Source of the DNA: Schistocerca nitens
Lineage: Eukaryota > Arthropoda > Insecta > Orthoptera > Acrididae
NCBI RefSeq assembly: GCF_023898315.1
Contig: NC_064616.1
Coordinates: 546,211,602 to 546,275,601, forward strand
DNA: 64,000 nucleotides
Direction of reading: 5' to 3'
Position numbers and translations under genes: made by a program. The notes below the pieces were generated by a model. It saw only the letters and a list, made by a program, of their open reading frames with translations. It searched no databases and was not told the DNA's origin. Below are positions 48,550-59,592 of this stretch, in pieces (the stretch's first letter is position 1; each line of letters begins with the position of its first letter).

Positions 48550-49550
48550 CCGGCATAGCTGTAACGGATCGTGCTGCCACGTCTCTATCCCTGAGCCAAC
48601 AGATGGGGACGTTTGCAAGACATCAACCATCTGCACGAACAGTTCGAAGACGTTTGCAGCAGCATGGACTGTCGGCTCGGAGACCATGGCTGCCTCTGCC
48701 GCGGTGGCCAAACGGTTCTAGGCGCTTCCGTCTGGAACCGCGAGACTGCTACGGTCGCAGGTTCGAATCCTTCCTCGGGCATGGATGTGTGTGCTGCCCT
48801 TAGGTTCGTTAGGTTTAAGTAGTTGTAAGTTCTAGGGGACTGATGACCTCAGAAGTTAAGTCCCATAGTGCCCAGAGCCATTTGGACCATTTGAACCACG
48901 GCTGCGGTTACCCTTGACGCTGCATCACAGACACGAGCGCCTGCGATGGTGTACTCAACAACGAACCTGGGTGCTCGAATGGCAAAACGTCATTTTTTCG
49001 GGTGAATCCAGGTTCTGTTTAAAGCATCATGATGGTCGCATCCGTGTTTGGCGACATCGCGGTGAACGCACATTGGAAGCGTGTATTCCTCACCGCCATA
49101 CTTGCGTATCACCCGGCGTGATGGTGTTGGGTGCCATTGGTTACACGTCTCGGTCACCTCTTGTTCGTATTGACGGCACTTTGGACAGTGGACGTTACAT
49201 TTCAGATGTGTTACGACCCCTGGCTCTACCGTTCATTCGATCGCGGCGAAACCCTACATTTCAGCAAGATAATGCGGAACCTCATGTTGCAGCTCCTGTA
49301 CTGGCCTTGCTGGATACAGAAAATGATCGACTGCTGCCCTGGCCAGCACATTCTACAGATCTCTCACCAACGGAAAACGTCTGTTCAGTGGTGGCCGAGC
49401 AACTGGTTCGTCACAATTCGCCAGTCACTACTCTTGATGAACTGTGGTATCGTGTTGAAGCTGCATGTACACGCCATCCAAGCTCTGTTTGACTCAGTGC
49501 CCAGGTGTCTGGCCGGGATTACGGCCAGAGGTGGTGGTTCTGGGTACTGA
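48550..49550 (+). pseudogene. Tc1-like transposase, family A, interrupted by a SINE
   Basis: Upstream part: TDRAATSLSLSQQMGTF and RTVRRRLQQHGLSARRPWLP (48567-48685), the second helix-turn-helix. The SINE follows at 48694-48894. Downstream 48914-49490 is open: WQNVIFSGESRFC, GVMVLGAIGY, FQQDNAEPH (second Asp) and HSTDLSPTENV (Glu). The first catalytic Asp, normally in DESRF, is replaced by Gly. The usual first helix-turn-helix appears to be deleted. The end (49491-49550) is frameshifted. It is inactive on several grounds. Confidence 0.9.
48694..48894 (+). repeat. SINE S2 inside the Tc1-like element
   Basis: Head with GTGGCCAAACGGTTCTAGGC and CAGGTTCGAATCCTTCC boxes, body TTAGGTTTAAGTAGTTGTAA, hairpin GGGGACTGATGACCTCAGA...AGTCCCATAG. 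Flanked by ACCATGGCTGC (48683-48693) and ACCACGGCTGC (48895-48905), an 11-bp duplication with one difference. Confidence 0.85.
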
Positions 49551-49687
49551 TTTCTCAGGATCTATGCACCTAAATTGCGTGAAAATGTAATCACATGTAA
49601 GTTCTAGTATAATATATTTGTCCAATGAACACCTGTTTATCATCTGGATTTCATCTTGGTGCAGCAATTTTAATGGCCAGTAGTGTA

Positions 49688-50640
49688 GAATATGCAGTGT
49701 CTAAGAACAACAGCCCGTTACGTTTCGTTGAGAAGATGGATTGGACCACTTGGTACTGGATTCCACACATACCAATACAATAATAAGTTTGAAAATAGAC
49801 AGACCCCAAAAAGCTGGGGGAACTGTTATAGAGGTTTTATAGATTAAGGGTTTTCGTCAGTAGACCTTCAGTAAAGTTTCAGGCAACGCGAGCTACACCC
49901 ATCCTGAAGCTACGACGATGGCCTCTTAATCGCTAAGAGAAGTTGGAAGGACCCTTCAGTGAGTTGCTCAGTGCATTAAAAAATCATAAATTACTTGCCA
50001 ACCTGGAAAAGTCACATTTCGGCACAACAGAAGTTGAACTTTCGGAGCACATACGTTACAACGGCAGAAATGATCAATGCGAACCCAGAGTAATTACAGC
50101 CTGCTACTCAGTTTCCTATGCCTCAGACACGGAAGGGCTTTACAGGGTTGCTTGTTGCATTCAATTTTTGCAAGGAATTCATAAAGATAGACTCGTTAGC
50201 AGCGCTCGGAATCTGTGCACTGACAGGAGAACAGACGCTGTGGATTTGGAACGAACTAGCTGAGAATGAGTTTCAAGCGCAGTCAGGGGCTATAATAAAT
50301 GCACCGGTATTAGCACATCCTGACCGGCAGATTGATTTTTACTTTATGAGGTAGAGTACTGATGAAAAGCGAGATAAATTCCCCCAAGGACCAAGCTCGA
50401 GGCATTACTCCCTGTTTGGATGAAAAATGAGGATATCAACATACCACCACATATTAGAATTCCTTTTCACAGTCAAACTCACCTGTAGTATATTAACCCA
50501 TTGGGTAGCCTATTTTCAGGAATTTGAATTCTCTATTATGTATGTGCCAGGAGAAACGAGTATTATTGCCGATGGACTGTCATATTCGCCATAAGAGAGG
50601 ACACACGAAGTGTTAGAGATCACCTAAAGTCACCATTTCA
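49688..50640 (+). pseudogene. Gypsy element 2 pol, RT remainder and RNase H, decayed
   Basis: It resumes the RT reading frame right behind the transposon (SPLRFVEKMDW, about 49710-49745). The RT thumb piece follows (ELLSALKNHKLLANLEKSHF, 49959-50020), then an RNase H region in broken frames (APVLAHPDRQIDF, 50301-50340) and the RNase H end IMYVPGETSIIADGLSYSP (50533-50592). The active-site palm motif was not clearly found. No convincing integrase follows, so the element seems truncated or further decayed. Confidence 0.7.
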
Positions 50641-52025
50641 GCCTGTACTATATAAGAAACGTGGTCTTTGAAAACTGCGTAACGGTAACTCTGCAAGACA
50701 TACCTATAGAACAGGACAAGTAGACTCCGCTTCCTGGAGAGACTGTTAGTGACGTGCATTCTGTATCTTTATACTACTGAATACAGTCTGCGAAACGATT
50801 TCCTAGTGGAAAGAGAATTTGATAAAATGGTCAGTTTTTGAGTACCTCTAGAGAAAACTTTCTGGGCGAGTTATCGATCTAGAAAGCTTTGTAACAGACA
50901 CAGGAAGTTCCTGATAATGGGGGTCACAAGCTTCGGCACAATATTCAGCAACTGGTTATAAGTCATCTGGATCGGCCGGAGTTTCACTATATAAAATTTT
51001 TAGACGCAAATTTGTGGAAGAGCGGTTTAAATGCACTTGATTTGAAGAGCCTCATTTCTCCTTACTGTGGTGGAAGTACAGAATCTTCTGAGTAATTTTT
51101 TCACTGGAGGAACAAAAATGTTACTTTCTGATTCGAAATTCCTACTTTAAAGGCGGTAAACGTCTGCAGAATCGACGCCCTCTGAGCTTTTAACTTCACT
51201 TCGGATTGAGTTACGGATAGAGTGACTTCAGACTTCTTACAGAGCGGGCACTTCGGCCTCTGTTTACAGCAGTCTCTTCGCCCTTTACACTCGGCAGACC
51301 CACTGCATGTTCCACACACATCTCTGAGCGGTGACTTTGCAGAGCACATTTCTGGCTCAGACGTCATCTGAGGACAATGCAGCAGATCTGAGGACAATGC
51401 AGCAGCGGCGTGCACACAGGCACACTTAGCGAATCATCGTCACCACCTGCAGCCAGCACGTTCATAGTCGCAGGATGGTGAAATTTACTGGCTGCACAGG
51501 TGGTGTATATCGCGCTGGATTTAATAACCCGTAATAATGTCACGGGTAGATTGTACTGGGATGGCACAGTTGCATTACGACTAATATTCCAAGTATGCAT
51601 GCAGCCACTGTGACGAGTCGTCGATTTGATTCTCGGAAAGTTTAACATGTTAGATAGCTGAATTTACGGTCATATGTTTTCCTTTCTGAACTCTGCCAAC
51701 CGTAATTCACTTCAGTTTTGTCTTGTTTTTTGTTTATTATTAATGTCGTTGCATCTCGAGTAACTTTCACTGAAGTACGTGGCAATGTCTTAAACCAAAT
51801 AAATTTGTGCTAATAAATTTCATTTTATAGCTAGTCACTCTTCGCATAATTAAGGTAACTATGTCATTACCCCACCCACTGATCTATTGCTGGGCCGAAA
51901 ATTATCATTCATCACCTCTGTTGTCAACAGTTCAGCTACGGTGGTTAACTAGGTAAGATATCTAGAGAGGTAACTAACCAGCGTCATTTGTCACTCTCTA
52001 TAATAGCGAATGGGGTTTAAACAGT
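50641..52025. other. Unassigned stretch with a Cys-rich minus ORF
   Basis: The minus ORF 51415-51101 has a Cys cluster (VCGTCSGSAECKGRRDCC, CPLCKK) but no assignable domain. A perfect 20-bp tandem duplication sits at 51366-51385/51386-51405. It may include remains of gypsy element 2 integrase or a host exon. Confidence 0.35.
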
Positions 52026-52029
52026 GGAT

Positions 52030-53410
52030 GGCAGTTGTCATCCTGTAGGGGATGTGGCAATGTGAAATTATTTCTGATACTAATCTCGACTTGGAAACTT
52101 TTCTGTGAATAGAGAACTTCACGTGGGATAGTCTGTGCTTGAAAATGGTCTCTTCAAAAAGTAACTTCGAAATTTCCAGAGCTCCTGCAGTCAGACCAGC
52201 TTGGTGACAGCATAGCGGGCGAAGGAGTCAGTGCTGAGTATCGATCAGTTTCCATTGGTCGATTTCGGGAACCTCGCCAATAGGCCGATTAAAATTACAT
52301 GGAATGGCTCTGCTGCCAGAAGACGTAGTACCAGATGCACTGGAGATAATTGTACCTCATGCTTCTCACACTATCATTCCTTACAGTAACTCACATAGCG
52401 ACTAATGGTAGAGATCTGGACAGTGATACCTGTGTTGATTCTGTCTTGAGCCTCCACGAATCCCAGGTGACCAAATGTTGGAGCGTCATGGAAATACTTC
52501 ACGACAGCTGGACTTAGACGTGCTGGGATGGTGAGAAATCATTTCTGTTCCACTGGATCATAGTTCCTCTCTTGAAATTTTCAGTTTATTAATTGGGATT
52601 CTCGTTGGCTGGATCCTCCTTCAAGGCATCAATCGTTTTCAGCACTGCTGGATATTCTATTTCTTCAGCAGCAATGTCATTTAACAAATTGACAACTGAG
52701 GTTACATCCATGCTGCTGTGTTCCATCAAAGGATTCCTTGAAAGGCAGTAGGCGTCCTTATGTTTGCATCCACTTTTGTATACCACTGTGACATCGTACT
52801 CCCACATTTGTTAGCAGCGATGTGAAGTCGTGTCGCGATATTTTTGTAATATTAATGCAATGCTAGTAGTGGAGGTATTATCGCCTCTTTAAGTATAGGA
52901 ATGGCCTCACTTATATTACGTTCCAGGAAAATTAGGCGTCTCCCTGGTGTAGTACTTACAAGGGATACACGTTCATGCAAAAACTTTTATGAATCGACAG
53001 CAGGATGGTCACATTGCGAGAAAACATTTCACAATAAGAACGAGTGACTGCATTTATTTTTCTCTAAATCGAGATGGATTCCTTTGTTATTCATTATCTG
53101 TACCAGGATTATTATTTCTTTGGTGGAGAAGAGGCACTTTTTGATATTCAGATGGATGTCTTCCAACTGAACGCACTTCAACATAGTTGTCTTCTAACTT
53201 AGATGTTTTTTAAATGTCTCCGAAGGAACGACAATATTGTCCATATAACAAAGAGTTATCGTCCATTTACGATGTCAAAGCAGGTTAGCATTCATACATT
53301 CATACATTCAAATGTGGCGGGAGAGTTACACAGTCTTAACATAATAACTTTGAACCAACAGAGACTGTCAGGAGTTACGAAGGCAGTCTGTTCCCAGTCA
53401 GCATCTATTT
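52030..53410 (-). pseudogene. Third Ty3/gypsy pol fragment: RT, RNase H end, integrase
   Basis: On the minus strand: an RT palm motif decayed to YMDNIVVPSETFKKHL (about 53250-53200; normally YLDD), then the RNase H end EYDVTVVYKSGCKHKDAYCLSRNPL in the open frame 52807-52589. The integrase follows from about 52575: FLTIPARLSPAVVKYFHDAP, TFGHLGFVEAQDRI (zinc-binding His pair), YVSYCKE..CEKHE (Cys pair), AAEPFHVILIGLL (core) and FARYAVTKL, fading at about 52030. It is unlike the other two gypsy elements in detail. No LTR was recognised. Confidence 0.75.
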
Positions 53411-53546
53411 GCCATAGCTGACAAATAGTTTGCGCCTTCTCTAATAGTCCAGGGTGTCAGTAGCTACAAATAATTATTTACGATTTTGCTCAGTTGTAGG
53501 TAGTCCTTGCAGAAGAGGTATGTACAGTCCTTCATGATGATCAGTC

Positions 53547-53744
53547 CGGCCGGTGTGGCCGAGCGGTTCTAGGCGCTTCAGTCTGGAACAGCGCTACTGC
53601 TACGGTCACAGGTTCGAATCCTGTTTTGGGCATGGATGTGTGTGATGTCCTTAAGTTAGTTAGGTTTAAGTAGTTCTAAGTTCTAGGGGACTGATGACCT
53701 CAGAAGTTAAGTCCCATAGTGGTCAGAGCCATTTGAACCATTTT
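53547..53744 (+). repeat. SINE S2, plus
   Basis: CGGCCGGTGTGGCCGAGCGG head start, CAGGTTCGAATCCTG B box, GTTAGTTAGGTTTAAGTAG body, GGGGACTGATGACCTCAGA...AGTCCCATAG 3' hairpin, ending GAGCCATTTGAACCATTTTA. The target duplication was not clear. Confidence 0.85.
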
Positions 53745-55228
53745 ATAGCTGTCTAGGAATCCGCTGGTCTCACGAATATACGTACCATTCGAAAGATTTA
53801 CTGTTTTTATTCTGGTTCTTGTCTGTGTAACAGACGGCTTTAATGTTACCGAAATGGAAGCATGTGCTGTAGATATTCTGAAGTACTCGGCGTCTTCAGC
53901 AAACAATATCTGTTGTAGTCACAGTCTCAGTTGTAACAGAAATTCGAAAACAGAGTCGTCAGTGAAATACAATACCTAGCACTGCAAATACATGTATTAC
54001 GAACATCAACATACAGTCTAAACAGAACTGGCGTTCTGGTCAGAGAGTGCTGTTATGTATATAAACATCGTATATTGTAGACTATGCAAGCATAAAAAAT
54101 GTGCAGTGGCGACCAGCAGCACGCCATGGCACGCCAACCACTACGCCACACTGAACACACCAAACCTAGCGGCAGTATACAACTTGAGTGGTAAAATTAT
54201 ATTATTGTTGAGGAAATTTTCCTCAATAAAAGTATTGTACAAAATATAAATGCCTTAGGGGTAATGGACATGCAGTCAACAGTATCAAGATGTCTGTACT
54301 CTTCCGATTATATTAGCACTTGTATCCTTTTTTACAACCTTTCGTTTTTTTTGCTGTAACAATACATTAAAGACAATTAATCACTTAAAAAGCATGCAGC
54401 AGTCTTTAAGGGTTTAGGATTTCTCACGAAACAAAATGAAACAATAACAAGATGAACTGTGCCAGTTTTCTTATTTTCGTACGATTTAGGTTTCGAGCTG
54501 TAAGAACATTTTGCCGTATAAAACTGATTCCAAAGATGGCACCAAAGAAAAGAACACATGTCAGATCTTTTAATCTATTGCTTCTCGCCCTGAACTGCAC
54601 AGTTTCTCTTAAATATTTTACTTGTAGAACAATTACATCTGTACTGAACAGCTTCATGACAGTTATTAGGATAACATCTACTGTGTTACAGATCATACAC
54701 TGGAACAGAGCTATGTGCACAGGGCACACGATATTGCTTATGTGAATAGGTATTTGTTTGATTACCCATAAATGATGGCTCCAAGGCGCCAAAACTCATC
54801 CGCTTCATTCCTGTGTTGAAGTTATCTAAGAGGGTGAATAATTGATTTGAGACATTCTGTCGATCAGTAAATGTAGGGAAACATCATTTGCTTCATTTCT
54901 AATATTTCTTATAGTGAAAACTATGCAACACTTCCCACTACTTGTAAGATTTCTATATCTATTATATGATATGTCTTTAATTTCCAGTCAGTGTGGTGTT
55001 CTCTGAACCTAGTACAGACTGACCGTATGGTTGTCTTATATAGTGGGATTTAATTCTTGGCGCATGATCTCATAAACTACACTTATCGTTATGGCAGCTT
55101 GTTAATCCTTTGAATTAAAGAAACATCCACTAAATGTCTATGGGATATAGAAAAACACAAAGGAATCCTTTGGTCCAAATTTTGGATATTTCGACAACAC
55201 TTCGTGGTGAAAAGTGGCCCGAAACCTG
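53745..55228. other. Unassigned stretch
   Basis: Short overlapping ORFs on both strands (54424-54792) without domains. 54050-54250 carries TATATAAAC and CAATAAAAG, which could be a worn LTR, but no partner was found. Confidence 0.35.
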
Positions 55229-56471
55229 TAGAATGTGTGATCAAAAGTATGCGAACAACTATCTGAAAATGACTTACAAGTTCGAGGCGTTCTCCACCGG
55301 TAATGTTGGAATATAATACGGTATTGGTCAACACTTAGAATATATTACAGCTTCCACTGTCGCAGGCATACTTTCAATCAGGTGCTGGAAGGTCTCTTGA
55401 GGAATTGCAGGCCATTCTTCACGTAGTGCTGCACTGAGGAGAGGTATCGATGTCGGTCGGCCAGGCCTGGCACGAAGTCGGCGTTCCAAAACATCCCAAA
55501 GGTGTTCTATAAGATTCAGGTCAGGACTATGTGCAGACCAGTCCATTACATGGATGTTATTGTCGTGTAGCTACTCCGACACTGGCCGTACTTTGTGAGC
55601 AGGTGCTCGATCGTGTTGAAAGATGCAGTCGCCATCCCCGAATTGCTCTTCAACAGTGGGAACCAAGAAGGTGCTTAAAACATCAATGTAGGCTTGTGCT
55701 GTGCCAGGCAAAACAAAAATGGGTGCAAGCCCCCTCTATGAGAAATTCGACCACACCACAAGAAAATCGCCTCCGAAGTTTACTGTTGCCACTACACACC
55801 ATTGGCAGATGACGTTCACACGGCATTCGCCATACCCACACCGTGCTATCGAATCGCCACATTGTGTACCGTGATTCGTCACTCCACACAACGTTTTCCC
55901 ACTGTTGAATCGACCAATGTTTACGCTCCTTACACCAAGCGAGACGTCGTTTGGCATTTACCGGTGTGATTTGTGGCTTAGGAGCAGCCGAGCGACCATG
56001 AAATCCAAGTAATCTCAATCCCCGCCTAACTGTCGTTGTACTTGCAGTGGATCCTGATGGAGTTTGGAATTCCTTTGTGATGGTCTGGATAAATGTCTGG
56101 CTATTGCACATTACGACCCTCTTCAACTGTCGGAGATCTCTGTCATTCAACAGACGAGTTCGGCCTGTACGCTTTTATGCTCTGCGTATCCCTTCACGTT
56201 TCCACTTCACTATCACATCGGAAACAGTGAAACTACGGATGTGTAGGACTGTGGAAATGTCGCGTACAGACTTATGACACGAGTGACACCAAATCCCCAG
56301 ACCATGTTCGAAGTACGTGATTTCCCAGGAGGGCCCCATTCTGCTCTCTTACGATGTCTGATGACCGAGTCGCCGATATGGAGTACATGGCAGTAGTTTG
56401 CAGCACAATGCATCTAATATGCAGAACGTATGTTTTTGGGGGTGTCGGGATACTTTTGTTCAAATAGTGTA
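55229..56471 (-). mobile_element. Tc1-like DNA transposon, family B, copy 2
   Basis: Terminal repeats: TGTGTGATCAAAAGTATGCG (from about 55233) and the complement of the right end, TACACTATTTGAACAAAAGT (56471 inward). It is the same family as 19383-20634, in the opposite orientation. TA dinucleotides lie at both ends (55229-55230, 56470-56471). Confidence 0.85.
55310..56310 (-). pseudogene. Tc1-like transposase, family B copy 2
   Basis: The open piece 56150-55683 contains LKRVVMCNSQTFIQTI, the DNA-binding linker, and VVWSDESRYTMW with the first catalytic Asp. After a frameshift, CIFQHDRAPAH (about 55620) carries the second Asp. The piece 55546-55328 gives HSPDLNLIEHLWDVLE with the catalytic Glu, and the C-terminal end. 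All three catalytic residues survive but frames are broken, and the N-terminal end above 56150 has stops. Confidence 0.85.
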
Positions 56472-56625
56472 TGTCATGTAGAGTAGAAACCTTAACTTCA
56501 TGAGAAGTGGACTCGGCAGTATTAAAGGAGCCTTGGAGTGTTGTGTTGTGAACAGAGAAGCAGTAACACCAGGTTGTCGGGGTCAGATTAGGTGAGTAAT
56601 TTCGAAGTGGAAGAGTCATTGGATA

Positions 56626-58372
56626 TACAGAGTGAGTCACTAACTATTGCTGCCAAGAATAACTCCGGTAGTATGATAGGAGTTGAAGGGCTTGTGGGAC
56701 AAAAGTTACATGGGACAACGAGAGCCATAATCAGACTATTTTTGTTGCTTGGTGGGATCGCTTTCTTTAATGGGATGCTATAGTTGGCTACTTGTTTTCT
56801 GATAGCGGCTATCGAGATCAATCCAATGACGTACAACAATAAGGTCTTTGAATGTCAACGGAAGTCACAAAGGTTTCATGAACGTCCATTTACATAAAGT
56901 GTTCGAAGTGATAACCATTGGTAACAATGCAATGCTTCAATCTTCTTATCATAGATTGAGTGGTATTCCTTATCACATGCTCTCATAATTCTCCTTTGCA
57001 TATCTTCAGGTGTAGTTGGAGCATCTTTATAAACAATATCTTCTACGAATCCCCACAAAGAAAAATCCAGAGGCGTGAAGGCTGGCGAAAGAGCCGGCCA
57101 CGACACATCTCCGCGTCCAATCTAACGATTTGGGAATTGTCTCAGCATCTCGTTTCTAGCCATCAGCGAAAAATATGCCGGGCACCCATCGTGTTGATTC
57201 CACATTCTGTTTCTTGTTCTTAAAGGTATTTCTTCCAATAACATACATAATGTTTCTGCAGGAATGTGGTGTAATTTTCTTCGATGGAATAGGGCCTATA
57301 ATTCGGTCCTCCGGAATCTCACACCATACATTCACCGACCACGGTTTTTAGAGTACAACATGCCGCAGCCAACATGGACTTTCAGTTGCCCAATAATGCA
57401 TGTTATGCAAACTAACATTTCCATGGTTCGTGAATGTAACCTCGTCAGTAAATAATATCAAATTAATAAATTTATCATCCCCCTGAATCTGAAGTTGAGC
57501 CTATCGGCAGAATTCAATGCTACGCATACAAGCCGTACCAGTTAATTCATGGTGGAGACTGATATGGTAAGGATGATATTTATGGCGACGCAGAACGCGA
57601 ACAACACTACTTTGGCTGATGCCAGATTCCCTTGCGATTTGAAATAACAAAAGGATCACGAACCACAGTGGCAAGAGTACCAATTTATGTTTCCTCGTTA
57701 GTAACTTTCCTTGGCCAAATACGTTTCCGATGCGTTAAAGATCCAGTTGTTCTTCATTTATGATACACGTATTTAAATGTACGACGTGTCGGTTGAGTAC
57801 GCTGAGGATATCTGTCAGCGTGTACGTCTCTAGCTCTCACTGAATTTCGTTGACATTTTCCGTAAATGAGAAGCATATCGACTAGTTCTTCGAAGGAATA
57901 CATCATTAAAATTTGGTTGAATCGTCGATACTACTTACTGTTCCTATTAGTGTTGTATTGCGAAACCGTCGAATGGTGTTTACATGTAAATGGCACGGTA
58001 TATGGATACGCCGTATTCGGCGAATATTTGCTATTTGCGCGATATACGAGAGAGAATTGTCAGAGCATGTGCTTCGATAAGTGCCGAAGTGATAAGGAAT
58101 ACCACTCAATCCATGCCCCAAAAATTGCAGCACTGCGTTGACACCAATGGTCATCACTTCCAACACTTTCTGTAAATTTACGATCATTCCACCTTTTTGA
58201 CCTTCGTTGACCTTCAAAGACCTTACTGTTCCACATCATTGGATTCGTCTCGATAGCCAACGTCATATTATGGCCCCCGTTGTACTATGCAACTTTTGTC
58301 CCACACGTTTTTCCTTTCCTATCATACTTTCGGAGTTATTGTAAGTGGCAATAGTTAGTAACTCACCCTGTA
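56626..58372 (-). mobile_element. IS630/mariner-like element with long terminal inverted repeats
   Basis: The left end TACAGAGTGAGTCACTAACT and the complement of the right end, TACAGGGTGAGTTACTAACT, start inverted repeats about 340-365 bp long (56626 to about 56990; about 58030 to 58372). They contain further matching blocks such as AAGGTCTTTGAA and AGTGGTATTCCTTATCAC. TA lies on both sides. The element encodes a DUF4817-type transposase on the minus strand and is inserted in the family C Tc1 element. Confidence 0.85.
56876..57760 (-). pseudogene. DUF4817-type IS630/mariner transposase, decayed
   Basis: On the minus strand: ARESGISQSSVVRVLRRHKY (57638-57579; DNA binding), HPYHISLHHEL, then FTDEVTFTNHG (first catalytic Asp, about 57450) and NMHYWATESPCW. 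Frame breaks follow, then NQHDGCPAYFS (second Asp, about 57200) and WPALSPAFTPLDFSLWGFVEDIVYKD (57100-57030). The third acidic residue position in this last motif reads as Asp. The C-terminal end to 56876 lies in the terminal inverted repeat, so its mirror image is present at the other end. Confidence 0.8.
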
Positions 58373-58384
58373 TATAAGCAATAA

Positions 58385-59352
58385 ATCTATCAGGGACACT
58401 TCAACTCTTATAAAGCTGCCCAAGTCGACTGTTGGTGCTGTGACTCTGAAGTGGAAACGACAAAAGGAAACCACAGCTAAACCAAAACCAGGCAGATCTC
58501 AAGTTCTGAAGGGCAGGGACTGCCCAGCACTGCGAGAAATGGTTGTAAAACATTATATTAACTCAACCGAAGAAATCAATCGTGAATTGCAAAGCTATAC
58601 CCGCAGTCCAACTAGCGCAATGACTATTCGTATGGAGTTAAAAAGAATGGGGGACAGTGATCGAGCTGTTCCTCGTAGGTCACTTATTTCTGTAGTCAAT
58701 GCTAAGGGTTGCTTAAGGTCACATAAAGAGCGACGCCACTGGAAACTGGATGAATGGAAGCGAATGATTTGGAGTGCTAAATCAAGCTATAACTAATGGC
58801 AATCCGATGGAAGTGTTTGGGTGTGGCGAATGACTAGAGAATGCTACCTGGCATCATGTGTAGCCGACAGTGAAGCGCACAGGAGGTGTTGTTACGGTAT
58901 AGAGCTGTTTTTCGTGATTAGTGTGTGGTTCCCTTATTAAGCTTAAGAGAATTCTAAATTTGAGAGGACTTGAACACATTTTGAAGCATTGTGTACTGCA
59001 TACAGTAGGGGAGAGTTCGAAGACGATAACAGAGTCAGCATGACAATGCACTCTGCCATGAAGCAGCATTTATGAAACGACGGTTTGTGGACAATTACAT
59101 TTCTGAAATGGACTGGCCTGGCCGGAATCCTGACTTGATACCAAAGGAACACCTTCGGATGAGGTAGAACGTTGATTTCGCTACACATCCTACGTCCAAA
59201 TCCCTACCGTCTTTGGTTTCGTCTCTTGAGGAACAATGTAATGCAATTCCTCCACAGACATCGAGACCGTCATTGAAGGTGTCCTTGGCATAGTTCAGGC
59301 TATAACAAAAGTGAAGGTAGGGCACACCCCACATTCATTTCTGCGAACAGGT
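58385..59352 (+). pseudogene. Tc1-like transposase, family C, decayed
   Basis: From about 58385 the DNA-binding region reads SIRDTSTLIKLPKSTVGAVTLKWKR-like in pieces. The frame 58440-58793 is open (KPKPGRSQVLKGRDCPALRE, MTIRMELKRMG). The first catalytic motif is altered to WSAKSSYN (Asp replaced by Lys) and followed by a stop. Later parts need frame changes: the HDNALCH region (about 59042; second Asp) and the PDLIPKEHL region (about 59130; Glu). The C-terminus ends at about 59330, just before the SINE. Confidence 0.75.
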
Positions 59353-59553
59353 TCAAAATAGTTCAAATGCCTCTGAGCACTATGGGACTTAACTTCTGAG
59401 GTCATCAGTCCCATAGAACTTAGAACTACTAAAACCTAACTAACATAAGGACATCACACACAACCAAGCCAGAGGCAGGATTTCAACCTGCGACCTTAGC
59501 GGTCGCGCGGTTCCCGGATGTAGCGTCTAGAACCACTAGGCCACTCCGGCCGG
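59353..59553 (-). repeat. SINE S2 inside the family C Tc1 element
   Basis: On the minus strand: CCGGCCGGAGTGGCCTAGTG head, CAGGTTGAAATCCTGCC B box with changes, TTAGTTAGGTTTTAGTAG body, GGGACTGATGACCTCAGAAG...AGTCCCATAG hairpin. The perfect 12-bp duplication CTGCGAACAGGT lies at 59341-59352 and 59554-59565. Confidence 0.9.
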
Positions 59554-59592
59554 CTGCGAACAGGTGTCAGAATACTTTTGATCAGACAATGC

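Larger units (their letters stand above)
48420..49687 (+). mobile_element. Tc1-like DNA transposon, family A
   Basis: Terminal inverted repeats: TACACTACTGGCCATTAAAA (48420) and TTTTAATGGCCAGTAGTGTA (49668-49687) are perfect complements over 20 bases, with further similarity inside (TGCTACACCA versus the complement of TTGGTGCAGCA). The TA target dinucleotide is included at both ends. It is inserted in the RT of gypsy element 2 and itself contains a SINE. The coding region lacks part of the N-terminus. Confidence 0.92.
56472..59592 (+). mobile_element. Tc1-like DNA transposon, family C, carrying two insertions
   Basis: The left part 56472-56623 (ACTCGGCAGTATTAAAGGAG...GAGTCATTGGA) joins functionally to 58375 onward (AATAAATCTATCAGGGACAC...). 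The right end is GTGTCAGAATACTTTTGATC (59563-59582), a Tc1-type terminus. Inserted are the long-TIR element 56626-58372 and the SINE 59353-59553. The left terminal repeat is missing; the family B copy abuts there, so B may have inserted into, or replaced, the C terminus. Confidence 0.7.

Noticed and set aside
53547..53632. Possible Leu/Ser-type tRNA gene
   Set aside because: Same arrangement as the S2 SINE heads at 48694, 44296 (minus) and 59553 (minus). The stem is imperfect and the SINE body follows.
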